Shown: positions 16,345 to 26,360, numbered from the stretch's first letter. The stretch: DNA of 41,528 nucleotides from RGIG8748 sp045545635 (GCA_045545635.1 JAZQBI010000093.1:1-41528), one strand, 5' to 3'. Numbers and translations: made by a program. Notes: generated by a model from the sequence alone, not told the origin.

Positions 16345-18549
16345 ATGGTAGAAATAAAATATAATGTAAAAAAAAGAGCCCCATATATAACTCTTGTAGC
16401 GGTTATTGTTTTTATTGCACTGATATGCAAGCTTGCATATTGGCAGTTTGTCAAGGGAGCAGAACTTAAATCGAGCGCCATCCAACAACAGACGCTCGAT
16501 TCTGTTGTATCATCCAAAAGAGGAATGATAACTGACCGTAACGGAAAGGTGCTTGCCCAGAGCATATCCGTCCAGACGGTAACTGCCACACCTGCAGAGG
16601 TAAAGGCGGCAAAGGATAGCGACGAGATTGCACGGACCCTTGCTGACATACTGGATATGGATGTTGACAGCATACGGGAAAAAATAACAAGAAATTCTTC
16701 ATACGAGGTTGTTGCACGAAAGATAAACAACCAGACAGCAGAAAAAATAAGAAAAGCAAAACTAAAGGGTATATATCTTGTGGAGGACAGCAAGCGTACT
16801 TATCCTTACGGATCGTTGGCTTCTCATGTAATAGGCTTTGTAGGTACAGACAACCAAGGGTTGGATGGCATTGAGATGGTGTATGACCAGTATCTCAAGG
16901 GAGTACCGGGCAGAATGATAAGCTCCAAAAGTGCCTCAGGTACGGAGATGCCCTTTGAACACGAAAAGTATATAAATCCGGAAAACGGCGCTAACCTTGT
17001 CCTTACCATAGACGAGGTTATTCAGCATTTTGCAGAAGAGGAATTAAAGCAGGCGGTAAAGGAGTACGATGTACGAAACGGTGCTTCCTGCATTATAATA
17101 AATGCAAAAACAGGCGAAATTCTTGCAATGGCAACCTATCCCGACTACGACCTTAATGCACCCTTTGAGCTTCCTGAGGACATTCTGAAGGAATTTAAGG
17201 ATATGCATGTGGTGGCAGGGGATGTTGAGGAGGATTCCGAAGAGTATAACAAGCTCTATAACGAAAGGCTTTCCAGATTGTGGCGTAACAAGGCGGTTGT
17301 GGATTCCTATGAACCCGGTTCCACATTCAAGCCCTTTACTGCGGCAATGGCACTGGAAGAGGATCTGGTTAGTCCCGACGAAATGTTTAACTGCAGCGGC
17401 GGTCTGCGTGTTGGGGATTACTTCATACAGTGCTGGAAGACAGGCGGACACGGATCGCTGAGTTTTGCACAGGGATTTGAAAATTCCTGTAACCCCGTAT
17501 TTATGAATCTTGGTGCAAGAGTCGGTGCCACAAAATTTATGGAGTACTACAAGCGTTTCGGATTTACTGAGCCAACGGGATTTGACCTGCCCGGCGAGGC
17601 TTCCGGTACCTTCCATACACTAAGTAACTTTAATGATGTAGAAATTGCAACAAGCTCTTTCGGACAGAGCTTTATCGTAACACCTCTTCAGCTTATTACT
17701 GCATACACCGCCATTACAAACGGCGGAGTTATGGTTCGTCCTCACATTGCCAAGGAGCTTGTGGACGATGAAGGCAATGTAATAAAGAAGTTTGAAACGG
17801 AAACAATAAGGCAGGCGATAAGTGAAGAAACTGCCAATACAATAAGAGATATCCTGGAGGGTGTTGTTGACAACGGAACATCCAAAAATGCATTTATCCG
17901 CGGTTACAGACTTGCAGGAAAAACAGGTACAAGTGAAAAAATCCCCAGAGGAAACGGAAAGTATGTTGCATCCTTTGTGGGCTTTGCGCCAGCAAACGAT
18001 CCGGAAATAATAGGACTTGTAATGCTTGATGAGCCTATGGGTTCAAGCCACATGGGCGGAGCTATTGCGGCGCCTACCTTCAAGAATATATTTGACGAAG
18101 TATTAAGGTATATGAATATTGAGCCTCAGTACACCGATGAGGATCTCATAATAAAGGATAAGACAGTTCCGAATGTTGTGGGACTTGGCATCAATGACCT
18201 TGCCAAGGCATTTGACGGAACCGGACTTAAATACAATATTCTCGGTTCGGGAGACAAGGTAGTAGATCAGGTTCCAAAGGGTGGCTCAACACTTCCTGAC
18301 GGATCAACTGTTGCCATATACACCGAAAAACAGGAGGCAGAAACCGTTGTTGTACCAAATGTCAAAGGAATGACAGCACTGGAGGCAAATACCACACTTA
18401 CAAATTCCGGACTCAATATGAAGGTGACAGGAGCTTCCGCAACAGGACAGGGTACCGAGGTAATTGCTACTCAGTCTCCGGAGGCAGGAAGCGAAATTAA
18501 GCGTGGCTCTGCCGTAAGTGTTGAATTTAAGTTCTCAGATGTACACTAA
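16345..18549 (+). CDS. Class B penicillin-binding protein with two PASTA domains (FtsI/SpoVD type)
   Basis: 734 residues. D,D-transpeptidase that cross-links septal peptidoglycan. One membrane helix (about 12-30), the PBP dimerisation domain (KRGMITDRNGKVLA), then the transpeptidase domain with all three active-site motifs: STFK with nucleophile Ser326, SCN at 381-383, and KTGT at 526-529. Two PASTA domains close the protein (about 607-666 and 671-732; VPNVVGL and VPNVKGM). SpoVD of Bacillus has one PASTA and the vegetative PBP2B two, so by this count it could be the vegetative septal enzyme; which role cannot be decided here. Good RBS (GAAGGGA) before the ATG. The murE gene follows after 21 bases. 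Confidence 0.93.
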   Translation: MVEIKYNVKKRAPYITLVAVIVFIALICKLAYWQFVKGAELKSSAIQQQTLDSVVSSKRGMITDRNGKVLAQSISVQTVTATPAEVKAAKDSDEIARTLADILDMDVDSIREKITRNSSYEVVARKINNQTAEKIRKAKLKGIYLVEDSKRTYPYGSLASHVIGFVGTDNQGLDGIEMVYDQYLKGVPGRMISSKSASGTEMPFEHEKYINPENGANLVLTIDEVIQHFAEEELKQAVKEYDVRNGASCIIINAKTGEILAMATYPDYDLNAPFELPEDILKEFKDMHVVAGDVEEDSEEYNKLYNERLSRLWRNKAVVDSYEPGSTFKPFTAAMALEEDLVSPDEMFNCSGGLRVGDYFIQCWKTGGHGSLSFAQGFENSCNPVFMNLGARVGATKFMEYYKRFGFTEPTGFDLPGEASGTFHTLSNFNDVEIATSSFGQSFIVTPLQLITAYTAITNGGVMVRPHIAKELVDDEGNVIKKFETETIRQAISEETANTIRDILEGVVDNGTSKNAFIRGYRLAGKTGTSEKIPRGNGKYVASFVGFAPANDPEIIGLVMLDEPMGSSHMGGAIAAPTFKNIFDEVLRYMNIEPQYTDEDLIIKDKTVPNVVGLGINDLAKAFDGTGLKYNILGSGDKVVDQVPKGGSTLPDGSTVAIYTEKQEAETVVVPNVKGMTALEANTTLTNSGLNMKVTGASATGQGTEVIATQSPEAGSEIKRGSAVSVEFKFSDVH

Positions 18550-18570
18550 AATCTGTGTGAGGTAAAAAAT

Positions 18571-20004
18571 ATGTATCTAAATGACCTTATAAAGAATATA
18601 GATGTTATAGATACCCGTGGAGACGGCAATCCGGAGATAAAGGGAGTTTACTACAATTCCTCCCAGGTGACTGAGGGCGGACTCTTTGTGGCAATAGAGG
18701 GTTTCAAGACCGACGGTCACAAGTATATTGCCGATGCGGTATCAAGAGGTGCCCGTGCCATAGTGTGTACTCGCTTTACCGAGGGTATTGATGTTTTGCA
18801 GATAAAGGTGGCGGATTCCAGAGTAGCCGAGGCAATTATCTGTGCAGAGTTTTTTGGTAATCCATCCCGAAAATTCAAGCTCATAGGTGTTACCGGTACA
18901 AACGGAAAGACCACGGTAACATACCTTGTAAAGCACATACTGGATTACTGCGGATACAAAACAGGTCTTATCGGAACAAACCAAAATATGATTGGCGAAA
19001 AGGTACTGGAAACGGGAAGAACAACCCCTGATTCCTTTGAACTTCAAAAGCTTTTTGCTGAAATGGCAGAAGGTGGCGTAGACTATGTTGTTATGGAGGT
19101 TTCCTCCCATGCACTTTGTTTAAGCCGTGTGTACGGATGCCATTACGAGGTTGGTGCATTTACAAATCTTACTCAGGACCATCTGGATTTTCATAATACA
19201 ATGGACGAATATGCTCTTGCCAAGGCAAAGCTTTTTGACCAAAGCGGCAAAGCTGTTATAAACGGTGATGATGCCTACGGAATAAAAATGGCGGAAAACT
19301 GCAGCTGCCAAAAGTCAACATACGGAATAGGCAGTGGCGATTTTTCTGCAGAGGATGTAAACCTTACGCAAAAGGGAGTGGAATTCACTCTGCTCGGAAA
19401 GAGATTTTTCCTCGGAATTCCCGGCGGCTTTTCGGTTTACAATGCTCTTTGTGCCGTGGGTATCTGCTTGTCTCTAGGATTGGATATTGACAAAATAAGG
19501 GATGCCCTTTCTACCGCAAAGGGAGTAAAGGGAAGAGCAGAGGTTGTGGATACCGGAAGCAGAAATTATACGGTAATGATAGACTATGCTCATACCCCCG
19601 ACGGTATAGAAAATATACTCAAAACTGCCCGTGGATTTGCCAAAGGCAGAGTTGTAATTCTCTTCGGGTGCGGCGGAGACCGTGACAATACCAAACGTGC
19701 CATAATGGGCGAAACCGCAGGAAGACTTGCGGATTTCTGCATTGTAACAAGCGACAACCCCCGTACGGAAAATCCCTCTTCCATAATAGATATGATAATG
19801 GTTGGTGTGTCAAAAACAGGAGTAGACCATGTTGTGATAGAAAACAGATACGAAGCAATACGCTATGCACTCTGCAATGCCCGTGATGACGATGTAATAA
19901 TCCTTGCAGGCAAGGGACATGAAACCTATCAGATATTAAACAGCGGAACCGTGCATTTTGATGAACGGGAAGTTATACAAGAGATACTTGGTTTGGAGGA
20001 ATAA
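18571..20004 (+). CDS. murE: UDP-MurNAc-L-Ala-D-Glu:meso-diaminopimelate ligase
   Basis: 477 residues. ATP-dependent ligase that adds the third residue of the peptidoglycan stem peptide. Motifs: YNSSQV and the N-terminal uracil-binding region, GVTGTNGKTT (ATP P-loop, about 106-115), MEVSSHAL, FTNLTQDHLDFH, IDYAHTPDGIEN, and FGCGGDRDNTKR. DNPRTE at 395-400 is the signature that selects meso-diaminopimelate over lysine, so the cell wall should be of the DAP type. In most dcw clusters murF follows; here the next gene is mraY, 2 bases after the stop. Confidence 0.96.
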   Translation: MYLNDLIKNIDVIDTRGDGNPEIKGVYYNSSQVTEGGLFVAIEGFKTDGHKYIADAVSRGARAIVCTRFTEGIDVLQIKVADSRVAEAIICAEFFGNPSRKFKLIGVTGTNGKTTVTYLVKHILDYCGYKTGLIGTNQNMIGEKVLETGRTTPDSFELQKLFAEMAEGGVDYVVMEVSSHALCLSRVYGCHYEVGAFTNLTQDHLDFHNTMDEYALAKAKLFDQSGKAVINGDDAYGIKMAENCSCQKSTYGIGSGDFSAEDVNLTQKGVEFTLLGKRFFLGIPGGFSVYNALCAVGICLSLGLDIDKIRDALSTAKGVKGRAEVVDTGSRNYTVMIDYAHTPDGIENILKTARGFAKGRVVILFGCGGDRDNTKRAIMGETAGRLADFCIVTSDNPRTENPSSIIDMIMVGVSKTGVDHVVIENRYEAIRYALCNARDDDVIILAGKGHETYQILNSGTVHFDEREVIQEILGLEE

Positions 20005-20006
20005 CC

Positions 20007-20963
20007 TTGACTACTTTTACTTTTATTGCGGTTTCACTGTCAGCATTTGTAATATCGGCACTTTTAGGACCCGTATTGATACCTGTTCTTCATCGGCTTA
20101 AGTTCGGTCAGGAAATAAGGGAGATAGGCCCAAGCTGGCATAAGAAAAAAACAGGAACACCCACTATGGGAGGATTTATTTTCATCATTCCCGTAATTTT
20201 GGTAATACTTTTATATGTAAGATATAGGCTTTCGCTTCTTTTGCTCATATTTTCGCTGGCATTCGGAGCAATCGGATTTGTGGATGACTTTATAAAGGTT
20301 ATATTAAAACGAAATCTGGGACTTACGGAAAAACAAAAGGCACTTTTGCAGATTTTGTGTGCTCTGGCATTTGTTTTTGTAATTAAATTTTTGAATATCG
20401 GAAATTCAGAGATAATAATTCCCTTTGCAGATGCGGTTAAGATGCCATTTATACTTTATGCGGCATTTGTCCTGTTTGTAATTGTTGGAACAACAAACAG
20501 CGTCAACCTTACCGACGGTGTGGACGGTCTTGCATCCTCCGTTACATTGGTTGTCTGCCTTTTTCTCTCCCTTGTGGCACTGAGAATGAGGCGGTATGAG
20601 GTTTTGCTTTTCTGTCTTGCCAATGCATGTGCACTCATTGGTTTTCTTATGTACAATAGGCATCCTGCAAAGGTTTTTATGGGAGACACAGGCTCGCTTT
20701 ACCTTGGCGGTGTTGTGTGCTTTGCCGCAATTATATTAAAAATCCCGCTTATACTTATAATAGCAGGCGGTGTTTATGTCTTTGAGACACTTTCGGTTAT
20801 AATTCAGGTAACAAGCTTCAAACTGACCGGAAAAAGAGTGTTCAAAATGAGCCCTTTCCACCATCATCTTGAAATGTGCGGATGGTCGGAAAAGAAAATT
20901 GTTGTTGCAGCCGTGATTGTGACAGTATTACTTTGCACATTAGCTTATTTTATGATTTTTTAA
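20007..20963 (+). CDS. mraY: Phospho-MurNAc-pentapeptide transferase
   Basis: 318 residues, integral membrane enzyme with about ten helices. It transfers phospho-MurNAc-pentapeptide to undecaprenyl phosphate to make lipid I. Motifs: KKKTGTPTMGG, GFVDDFIKV (catalytic Asp pair), NLTDGVDGLAS, FMGDTGSLYLGG and the FHHHLEMCGW Mg/His loop. The start is TTG at 20007, decided by GGAGGA 6 bases upstream and by the family's N-terminus. Between murE and ftsW, without murF and murD around it. Confidence 0.96.
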   Translation: MTTFTFIAVSLSAFVISALLGPVLIPVLHRLKFGQEIREIGPSWHKKKTGTPTMGGFIFIIPVILVILLYVRYRLSLLLLIFSLAFGAIGFVDDFIKVILKRNLGLTEKQKALLQILCALAFVFVIKFLNIGNSEIIIPFADAVKMPFILYAAFVLFVIVGTTNSVNLTDGVDGLASSVTLVVCLFLSLVALRMRRYEVLLFCLANACALIGFLMYNRHPAKVFMGDTGSLYLGGVVCFAAIILKIPLILIIAGGVYVFETLSVIIQVTSFKLTGKRVFKMSPFHHHLEMCGWSEKKIVVAAVIVTVLLCTLAYFMIF

Positions 20964-20975
20964 GGAGGAGTAACC

Positions 20976-22100
20976 GTGAAACAGAGGCGGTGGAATATTG
21001 GCTCAAATGCAAAAGACACGGGAAGTGTAGACTATTCTCTCGTGGTTATAATATTTATGCTTCTGGCATTTGGTCTTGTTATGGTTTTCTCTGCCAGCAG
21101 TGCCAATGCACACTATGTTCACGGTGACGCCATGTACTTTTTCAAGCGTCAGCTCCTGTGGGCGGTTTTTGGTGTCGCGGCAATGTGGATGGCTTCAAAA
21201 TTTTCCTACAAGCATCTGGAAAGATATGCAAATCTTCTGTTTACGGTATGCATAGTGCTTTTGCTGTTGGTATTTGTTATCGGTGTTGAGGTTAACGGTG
21301 CCAAAAGATGGATAGGCTTTGGAAGCTTTTCATTTCAGCCGTCAGAGCTTGCCAAGATAACTCTGGTAATGTTCCTTGCCAAAAGCCTTACAAACAACCC
21401 TCAGCGTGTTGACAGCCTTGTGGATGGCTTTGGAAGATATGTTGGTATAATAGGCATTGTGGCACTTCTTGTACTTATGCAGCCTCATATGAGCGGTGCC
21501 GTTGTTGTTGCAATGGGCGGTTTTATTGTACTCTATGCCGCAGGCTTCAAAATCAGATATTTTGTAACCAGTGTATTGGCAGTAGTGCCTCTTGGTTATT
21601 TCTTAATTGTATCTTCGGAGTACCGAAGCAAAAGACTCACCTCGTTTCTTGATCCTTTCAGCGATAAGCTTGGGGACAGCTGGCAGATAGTACAGTCTTT
21701 GTATGCCATAGCATCAGGTGGTTTTTACGGTATGGGGCTCGGACAGAGCCGACAGAAGTTCCTCTATATCCCCGAACCTCAGAACGATTTTATATTTGCA
21801 GTAATATGCGAAGAGCTGGGCTTCCTGGGAGCGATTTTTGTTATTTTCCTCTTTGCCCTGCTCATATGGAAGGGCATTATGATAGCCAGAAATGCCCCTG
21901 ACGAATTTTCAGCTCTTACCGCAACCGGCATAACCTCACTAATTGCAGTGCAGGTACTTATGAATATTGCCGTTGTAACATCATCTATGCCCGTTACGGG
22001 TGTTACACTGCCTTTTTTCAGCTACGGCGGAACCTCACTTGTAATACTGCTTGTAGAAATGGGAATTCTTCTTAATATTTCAAGATATGTAAAAAAATGA
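20976..22100 (+). CDS. ftsW: SEDS-family peptidoglycan polymerase FtsW
   Basis: 374 residues with about ten membrane helices. SEDS glycosyltransferases polymerise lipid II together with a class B PBP; position in the dcw operon makes this the septal FtsW (or the related SpoVE) and not RodA. Motifs: GAKRWIGFGSFSFQPSELAKI, VYS-like region replaced by PFSDKLGDSWQIVQSLYA, LGQSRQKFLYIPEPQNDFIFA and TLPFFSYGGTSL near the C-terminus. GTG start at 20976, with GGAGGAG 5 bases upstream. Its likely partner is the PBP at 16345. Confidence 0.92.
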   Translation: MKQRRWNIGSNAKDTGSVDYSLVVIIFMLLAFGLVMVFSASSANAHYVHGDAMYFFKRQLLWAVFGVAAMWMASKFSYKHLERYANLLFTVCIVLLLLVFVIGVEVNGAKRWIGFGSFSFQPSELAKITLVMFLAKSLTNNPQRVDSLVDGFGRYVGIIGIVALLVLMQPHMSGAVVVAMGGFIVLYAAGFKIRYFVTSVLAVVPLGYFLIVSSEYRSKRLTSFLDPFSDKLGDSWQIVQSLYAIASGGFYGMGLGQSRQKFLYIPEPQNDFIFAVICEELGFLGAIFVIFLFALLIWKGIMIARNAPDEFSALTATGITSLIAVQVLMNIAVVTSSMPVTGVTLPFFSYGGTSLVILLVEMGILLNISRYVKK

Positions 22101-22110
22101 GGTGTTTAAT

Positions 22111-23205
22111 TTGAGAATTTTGCTGTCCGGAGGCGGCACTGCAGGACACATTAATCCTGCTATTGCCATAGCCGATTACGCAAAAGATAAAGACAAAGAT
22201 ACCCATGTGCTTTTTGTCGGCACCAAAAAAGGTCTCGAAAGCTCCCTTGTACCCAAGGCGGGCTATGACATAGAATATGTAAATGTGGAAGGCCTCAAAA
22301 AGGAGATATCCCTCTCCAGTATGATATCCGCAGGCAAAATGGCGGCAGCTGTTGCCAAAAGCCTCGTTATTATGAAAAAGTTTAAACCCGATATAGTTGT
22401 GGGTACAGGAGGATATGTGTGTGTTTCCTCGGTAATTGCCGCAAAGATACTGGGGATAAGGTCAGTGGTTCACGAGCAGAATGTCTTTCCGGGCAGTGCA
22501 GTTAAATTTCTTGCCGATAAGTGTGATGTAACTGCAATAAGCTTTGAAGAGAGCAAGAAATATTTTTCAAAAAATACCGATGTAAGACTTACAGGCAATC
22601 CCATCCGTCCTGAGGTTATGAAGCATACCAAGGCAGAAGCGGCAAGGGAGCTCGGAATAGGAAGCCGTAAGATGATACTCTGCTTCGGGGGAAGCCTCGG
22701 AGCACAGAGAATAAATGATGTTATGACAGATTTTATAGCCGACAATCCCCTTGGGGACACCGTAATATATTTTGCTACAGGCAAAAGGGACTATGAAAGA
22801 ATATGTGCTAAATTTAATGAATTGGGAATAAAAACCGGAGACAAAATAAGACTTACTCCGTATATAGACAATATGGATATGGTTATGAATGCGGCAGATG
22901 CGGTTATTTGCCGTTCCGGAGCTATCACTCTGGCGGAAATCTGTGCCTTGGGTAAGCCCTCCATACTCATACCGTCACCAAATGTTACAAACGACCATCA
23001 GCTTTTTAACGCAAAAGCACTGTCAGACAGAGGTGCCGCAATAACAATAGAGGAAAAGGATTTTGACAAATCCACATTAAAAAAAGCTCTTCTTTCTCTT
23101 ACAGAGGATGATACATATGCCCAGGATGTTTCCATAAGGGCAAAGAAAATGGGCATCACCGATGCCTGCAGAAAGATATATGACATAATAGAGGAATTAC
23201 AGTAA
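22111..23205 (+). CDS. murG: UDP-GlcNAc:lipid I N-acetylglucosaminyltransferase
   Basis: 364 residues, peripheral membrane GT-B enzyme that turns lipid I into lipid II. Motifs: LSGGGTAGHINPAIA (residues 5-19), VVGTGGYVC, VVHEQNVFPG, CFGGSLGAQRIND and VICRSGAITLAEI (usually SRAGA). The start is TTG at 22111, because GAGGTG (22099-22104) lies 6 bases before it; the earlier GTG at 22102 is part of that site. It follows ftsW by 10 bases. No murC or murB follows, as it often does elsewhere. Confidence 0.95.
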   Translation: MRILLSGGGTAGHINPAIAIADYAKDKDKDTHVLFVGTKKGLESSLVPKAGYDIEYVNVEGLKKEISLSSMISAGKMAAAVAKSLVIMKKFKPDIVVGTGGYVCVSSVIAAKILGIRSVVHEQNVFPGSAVKFLADKCDVTAISFEESKKYFSKNTDVRLTGNPIRPEVMKHTKAEAARELGIGSRKMILCFGGSLGAQRINDVMTDFIADNPLGDTVIYFATGKRDYERICAKFNELGIKTGDKIRLTPYIDNMDMVMNAADAVICRSGAITLAEICALGKPSILIPSPNVTNDHQLFNAKALSDRGAAITIEEKDFDKSTLKKALLSLTEDDTYAQDVSIRAKKMGITDACRKIYDIIEELQ

Positions 23206-23260
23206 TTTCAAGGCATTTCCGAACATATAATGTAAGGCTACATTATTTCGGAGGTGCCGT

Positions 23261-24532
23261 ATGGAAGTTTTCAGAATAGAGGGTCCTTCAAGGCTCAAAG
23301 GTGAGATAAAGGTACAAGGCTCAAAAAATGCAATTTTGCCAATGATGGCGGCAACCGTTGTAAACGGTGCCGTTACCGTAATAGAGAATTGCCCCGATAT
23401 ATCCGATTTGCATGATGCATGCCATATACTTCGGCATATAGGATGCAGTGTTAAATTTGAAGATGGTACTCTTACCGTGGATTCCTCAGGACAGATAAAC
23501 AGCAGGATACCTGAGGATATTATGGTAAGGATAAGGGCGTCTTTTGTTTTTACGGGAGCGCTTCTTGCAAGGTGCGGCTCTTTTTCCGTATCACAGCCGG
23601 GAGGGTGTAACATAGGGCTTCGCCCCATTGATATACATCTGGATGCTATGCGTCTTATGGGTGCAAGGTTTGACCTCACATCGGGGGAAATAAACTGCAT
23701 TGCCCAAAAGCTCACCCCATGCGATGTTCCCCTTCGTTTTCCGTCTGTGGGTGCCACCGAGAATATTATGATACTGGCATCTGCAATTCCCGGCACAACA
23801 AGGATAATAAATGCGGCACGGGAGCCTGAAATAGAGGATTTGCAAAATCTTTTGAATACCATGGGTGCCCACATAACAGGAGCAGGCACCGGGGTAATCA
23901 CTGTTAAGGGTACAGATGAGCTTAAGGATGCACGAGTATCTGTCATGCCTGATCGAATAGATACAGCCACCTACCTTGCGGCAGCCTGCTGCACAGGGGG
24001 AGAAATCAGAATAACAGATGCTTGTCCGGAGAATATTATGAGTTACATAAATATTCTCAAAAGGTGTGGTGCAGAAATAGAGCTTATGCCCTCTTGCATC
24101 GGGATATCAGTACCAAAGAGGCTAAAAGGCGGAATCAGTGTGAGCACTGCCCCGTATCCGGGATTTGCCACGGATATGCAGTCCCTTCTTCTTGCGGTAT
24201 TGTCTGTGTCCGATGGAGTGAGCCTTATAAAGGAAAATATATTTGAAAATCGATTTTGTGTTTCAAGCTCTCTTGCCACAATGGGAGCGGACATAAGAAT
24301 ATACAGGAGCACCGCTTCTGTAAGAGGAGTAAAAAAGCTCTTTTCCTGTGATGCTTCGGTATGCGATTTGCGTTCCGGTGCGGCATTGGCAGTAGCTATG
24401 ATGGGTGCCGAGGGGGTATCAAACCTGGGGTGCATACGCTACATAGACAGAGGTTACGAAAGATTTGAAGAAAAATACAAAAGTCTCGGTGCTTTGATAG
24501 AGAGGGTAGAAGTTGAGGATGAAAGAGAATAA
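23261..24532 (+). CDS. murA: UDP-GlcNAc 1-carboxyvinyltransferase
   Basis: 423 residues. First committed enzyme of peptidoglycan synthesis; it transfers enolpyruvyl from PEP to UDP-GlcNAc and is the target of fosfomycin. Motifs: VQGSKNAILPMMAA at the N-terminus (catalytic Lys/Asn), ARCGSFSVSQPGGCNIG with the catalytic Cys at 116 (so fosfomycin-sensitive by this residue), RPIDIHLDAM, and GFATDMQS in the second domain. ATG with GGAGGTG upstream. A murA gene sits at this place in several Clostridia; B. subtilis has murB here. It overlaps the next gene by 20 bases. Confidence 0.95.
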   Translation: MEVFRIEGPSRLKGEIKVQGSKNAILPMMAATVVNGAVTVIENCPDISDLHDACHILRHIGCSVKFEDGTLTVDSSGQINSRIPEDIMVRIRASFVFTGALLARCGSFSVSQPGGCNIGLRPIDIHLDAMRLMGARFDLTSGEINCIAQKLTPCDVPLRFPSVGATENIMILASAIPGTTRIINAAREPEIEDLQNLLNTMGAHITGAGTGVITVKGTDELKDARVSVMPDRIDTATYLAAACCTGGEIRITDACPENIMSYINILKRCGAEIELMPSCIGISVPKRLKGGISVSTAPYPGFATDMQSLLLAVLSVSDGVSLIKENIFENRFCVSSSLATMGADIRIYRSTASVRGVKKLFSCDASVCDLRSGAALAVAMMGAEGVSNLGCIRYIDRGYERFEEKYKSLGALIERVEVEDERE

Positions 24533-25271
24533 GAGAAAATCCGCAGTTTCAAATAAAATAAAAAGAAGAAAATGTATTCTTGGTTTTCTCTCAGTTGTCA
24601 TTCTTGTGACAGCTTGTCTTTTCACACCTCTTTTTAATATTTCGGATATAGAAGTCACCGGTAACAGCATCGTGACTGATAAGGAAATAATAAAGATATC
24701 CGGAATAAAAAAGAACGAAAATGTTTTCAGAATGAATTCCGGAAAAGCCGAAAAAGCCATATCAGAAAACGGATATATAGAAACAGTCCGTGTAGTTAAG
24801 AAGTTTCCTGCACGGGTAGTGATTGAGATTACGGAATCCAACGAAATTGCATATGTTGCTTTTTCGGGAAATTATGTGGGTATAAGCGATAAGGGCAAGG
24901 TAACGTCAATAACCAAGTCCTCCAAGCTTAAACCCAAAAAAATGATTATATCCGGTTTCGGAGTAAAAAGTGCTCAGGTTTCGCAGCCAATTGAGGGTAA
25001 AAAGCAGGAGAAAACCGAGCTTGTTCGGGAGCTTCTGGAAGCTCTCCAAAGCAACAAGCTTGCTTCTTTTGTAAAAAAAGCCGACATCTCCGACACTCAG
25101 AACATTCTCCTCGTACTGACAAACGGCACAGAAATTATTATAGGAAAGAACGAGCAGATGGATTATAAGCTCAAGTGCCTCAATACAGTTCTTGAAGAAC
25201 TTGGTGAAATCCGCGGAGGAAAAATCAATCTTTCAGATCCTACGGATATAATTTACGAGGGAGGAGACTGA
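24513..25271 (+). CDS. divIB: Cell division protein DivIB/FtsQ
   Basis: 252 residues, single-pass membrane protein: a basic cytoplasmic tail of about 20 residues, one membrane helix (ILGFLSVVILVTACLFTPLF), then a POTRA domain (ISDIEVTGNSIVTDKEIIK...) and a beta domain. In the divisome it binds FtsL and DivIC. The start is unsure: TTG at 24513 has AGAGGG at good spacing, and ATG at 24519 gives only two residues fewer. Both lie inside the murA end. The following DUF881 gene starts 1 base after the stop. Confidence 0.88.
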   Translation: MRMKENKRKSAVSNKIKRRKCILGFLSVVILVTACLFTPLFNISDIEVTGNSIVTDKEIIKISGIKKNENVFRMNSGKAEKAISENGYIETVRVVKKFPARVVIEITESNEIAYVAFSGNYVGISDKGKVTSITKSSKLKPKKMIISGFGVKSAQVSQPIEGKKQEKTELVRELLEALQSNKLASFVKKADISDTQNILLVLTNGTEIIIGKNEQMDYKLKCLNTVLEELGEIRGGKINLSDPTDIIYEGGD

Positions 25272-25272
25272 T

Positions 25273-26010
25273 ATGCAAGGAAATAAAAAAATGCAGATTT
25301 CTGTGGCGTTTCTTTGCTTTTTACTGTTTTTTTGTGTGACCTTGCAGTATAAGAGTGTTACAAAAAACAAAAGCCTCGGCATATCGGATGCCAACAGAAT
25401 TCAGGATATAGAGGGCAAACTTATAAATGCCAATCAGGAAATAATAAATTTAAAGAAAGAAAATCTCAAGCTTCAAAGTGATATTGAAGTGTACCGCAAG
25501 GAAGCTGCATCCAGCGACAGCGGTGCCGGAGCACTCAGGTCAGAGCTTGAAAAAACCCTGATGATTGCAGGTCTTACCGATGTTGAAGGATCGGGCATAG
25601 AAATCAGCCTTGCCGACAGCACTGAGACTGACGCTCAGGGAGAGAGTGCAGAGGCATCAATTGTACACGATACCGATTTAAGAAATGTGGTTAATGAGCT
25701 TTTTGCCGCAGGTGCGGAGGCTGTCAGTGTAAACGGAGAGAGGTTTGTATCCGTAAGCAGTATCCGTTGTGTAGGAAATACAATAATGATAAACGACAAG
25801 CGATATTCCTCACCCTTTGTGATAAAAGCTATAGGCAATGCGGATTCTCTGGAGAGTGCAATGAACATCCGCGGCGGTGTTCTTGATGTACTCAGGCTAT
25901 ACAAAATTCAGGTAAATGTTACAAAATCGCCATCGGTTAAGCTTGAAAAATATAACGGAAATTTGGCTTGGATTTATGCAAAAAAATCAGAAAAGCAGGT
26001 GGTAAAATGA
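25273..26010 (+). CDS. DUF881 (YlxW/YlxX-like) protein
   Basis: 245 residues. One N-terminal membrane helix (residues about 8-25), a coiled coil (RIQDIEGKLINANQEIINLK), then the DUF881 domain (GLTDVEGSGIEISLADS, HDTDLRNVVNELFAAGAEAVSVNGERF, PFVIKAIGNADSLESAMN). In B. subtilis two such genes, ylxW and ylxX, lie between divIB and sbp; here there is one. The function is unknown, but the place in the operon suggests a role at the division site or cell surface. Its TGA overlaps the next ATG (ATGA). Confidence 0.88.
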   Translation: MQGNKKMQISVAFLCFLLFFCVTLQYKSVTKNKSLGISDANRIQDIEGKLINANQEIINLKKENLKLQSDIEVYRKEAASSDSGAGALRSELEKTLMIAGLTDVEGSGIEISLADSTETDAQGESAEASIVHDTDLRNVVNELFAAGAEAVSVNGERFVSVSSIRCVGNTIMINDKRYSSPFVIKAIGNADSLESAMNIRGGVLDVLRLYKIQVNVTKSPSVKLEKYNGNLAWIYAKKSEKQVVK

Positions 26011-26360
26011 TTATAATTCCGGTTTTTTGTCTTTTGGGAATTTGCCTTGCACTGGCTTTTGATATCTATATTCCGCCAAATCTCACAGCATATATCGCAG
26101 TGCTTATTATCTCCTGCGTTGATTCGCTTCTTAGTGCATACAAGTCCGAATTGCGTGGAAAATTCAGCTTTTCTGTGTTTGTTACGGGCTTTTTCGGAAA
26201 TTCCCTTCTTGCAGCATTTTTTGTTTTTATCGGCAAAAAAATAGAACTGGATCTTTACTATGCAGTAATTATTGTATTTACTATGAGAATTTTTTCAAGC
26301 GTTTCCTTTGTAAGAAGGCGTATTCTCAGAAAAATAACGCAAAAGTTAAAAAAATGTTAA
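26007..26360 (+). CDS. sbp: Small basic protein Sbp (DUF1290)
   Basis: 117 residues, three or four membrane helices, with the family pattern IPVFCLLGICLALAFD, PPNLTAYIAVLIISCVDSLL, FVTGFFGNSLLAAFFVF and a basic C-terminus (RRRILRKITQKLKK). B. subtilis Sbp is about the same size and lies directly before ftsA-ftsZ; its function is unknown. ATG at 26007 overlaps the DUF881 stop. It is the last gene of the upstream operon: 156 bases with a new promoter follow, then ftsZ, and ftsA is missing. Confidence 0.85.
   Translation: MIIIPVFCLLGICLALAFDIYIPPNLTAYIAVLIISCVDSLLSAYKSELRGKFSFSVFVTGFFGNSLLAAFFVFIGKKIELDLYYAVIIVFTMRIFSSVSFVRRRILRKITQKLKKC

Noticed and set aside
23197..23970. 257-codon minus-strand open frame over murA
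   Set aside because: Antisense shadow; murA has all its motifs on the plus strand.
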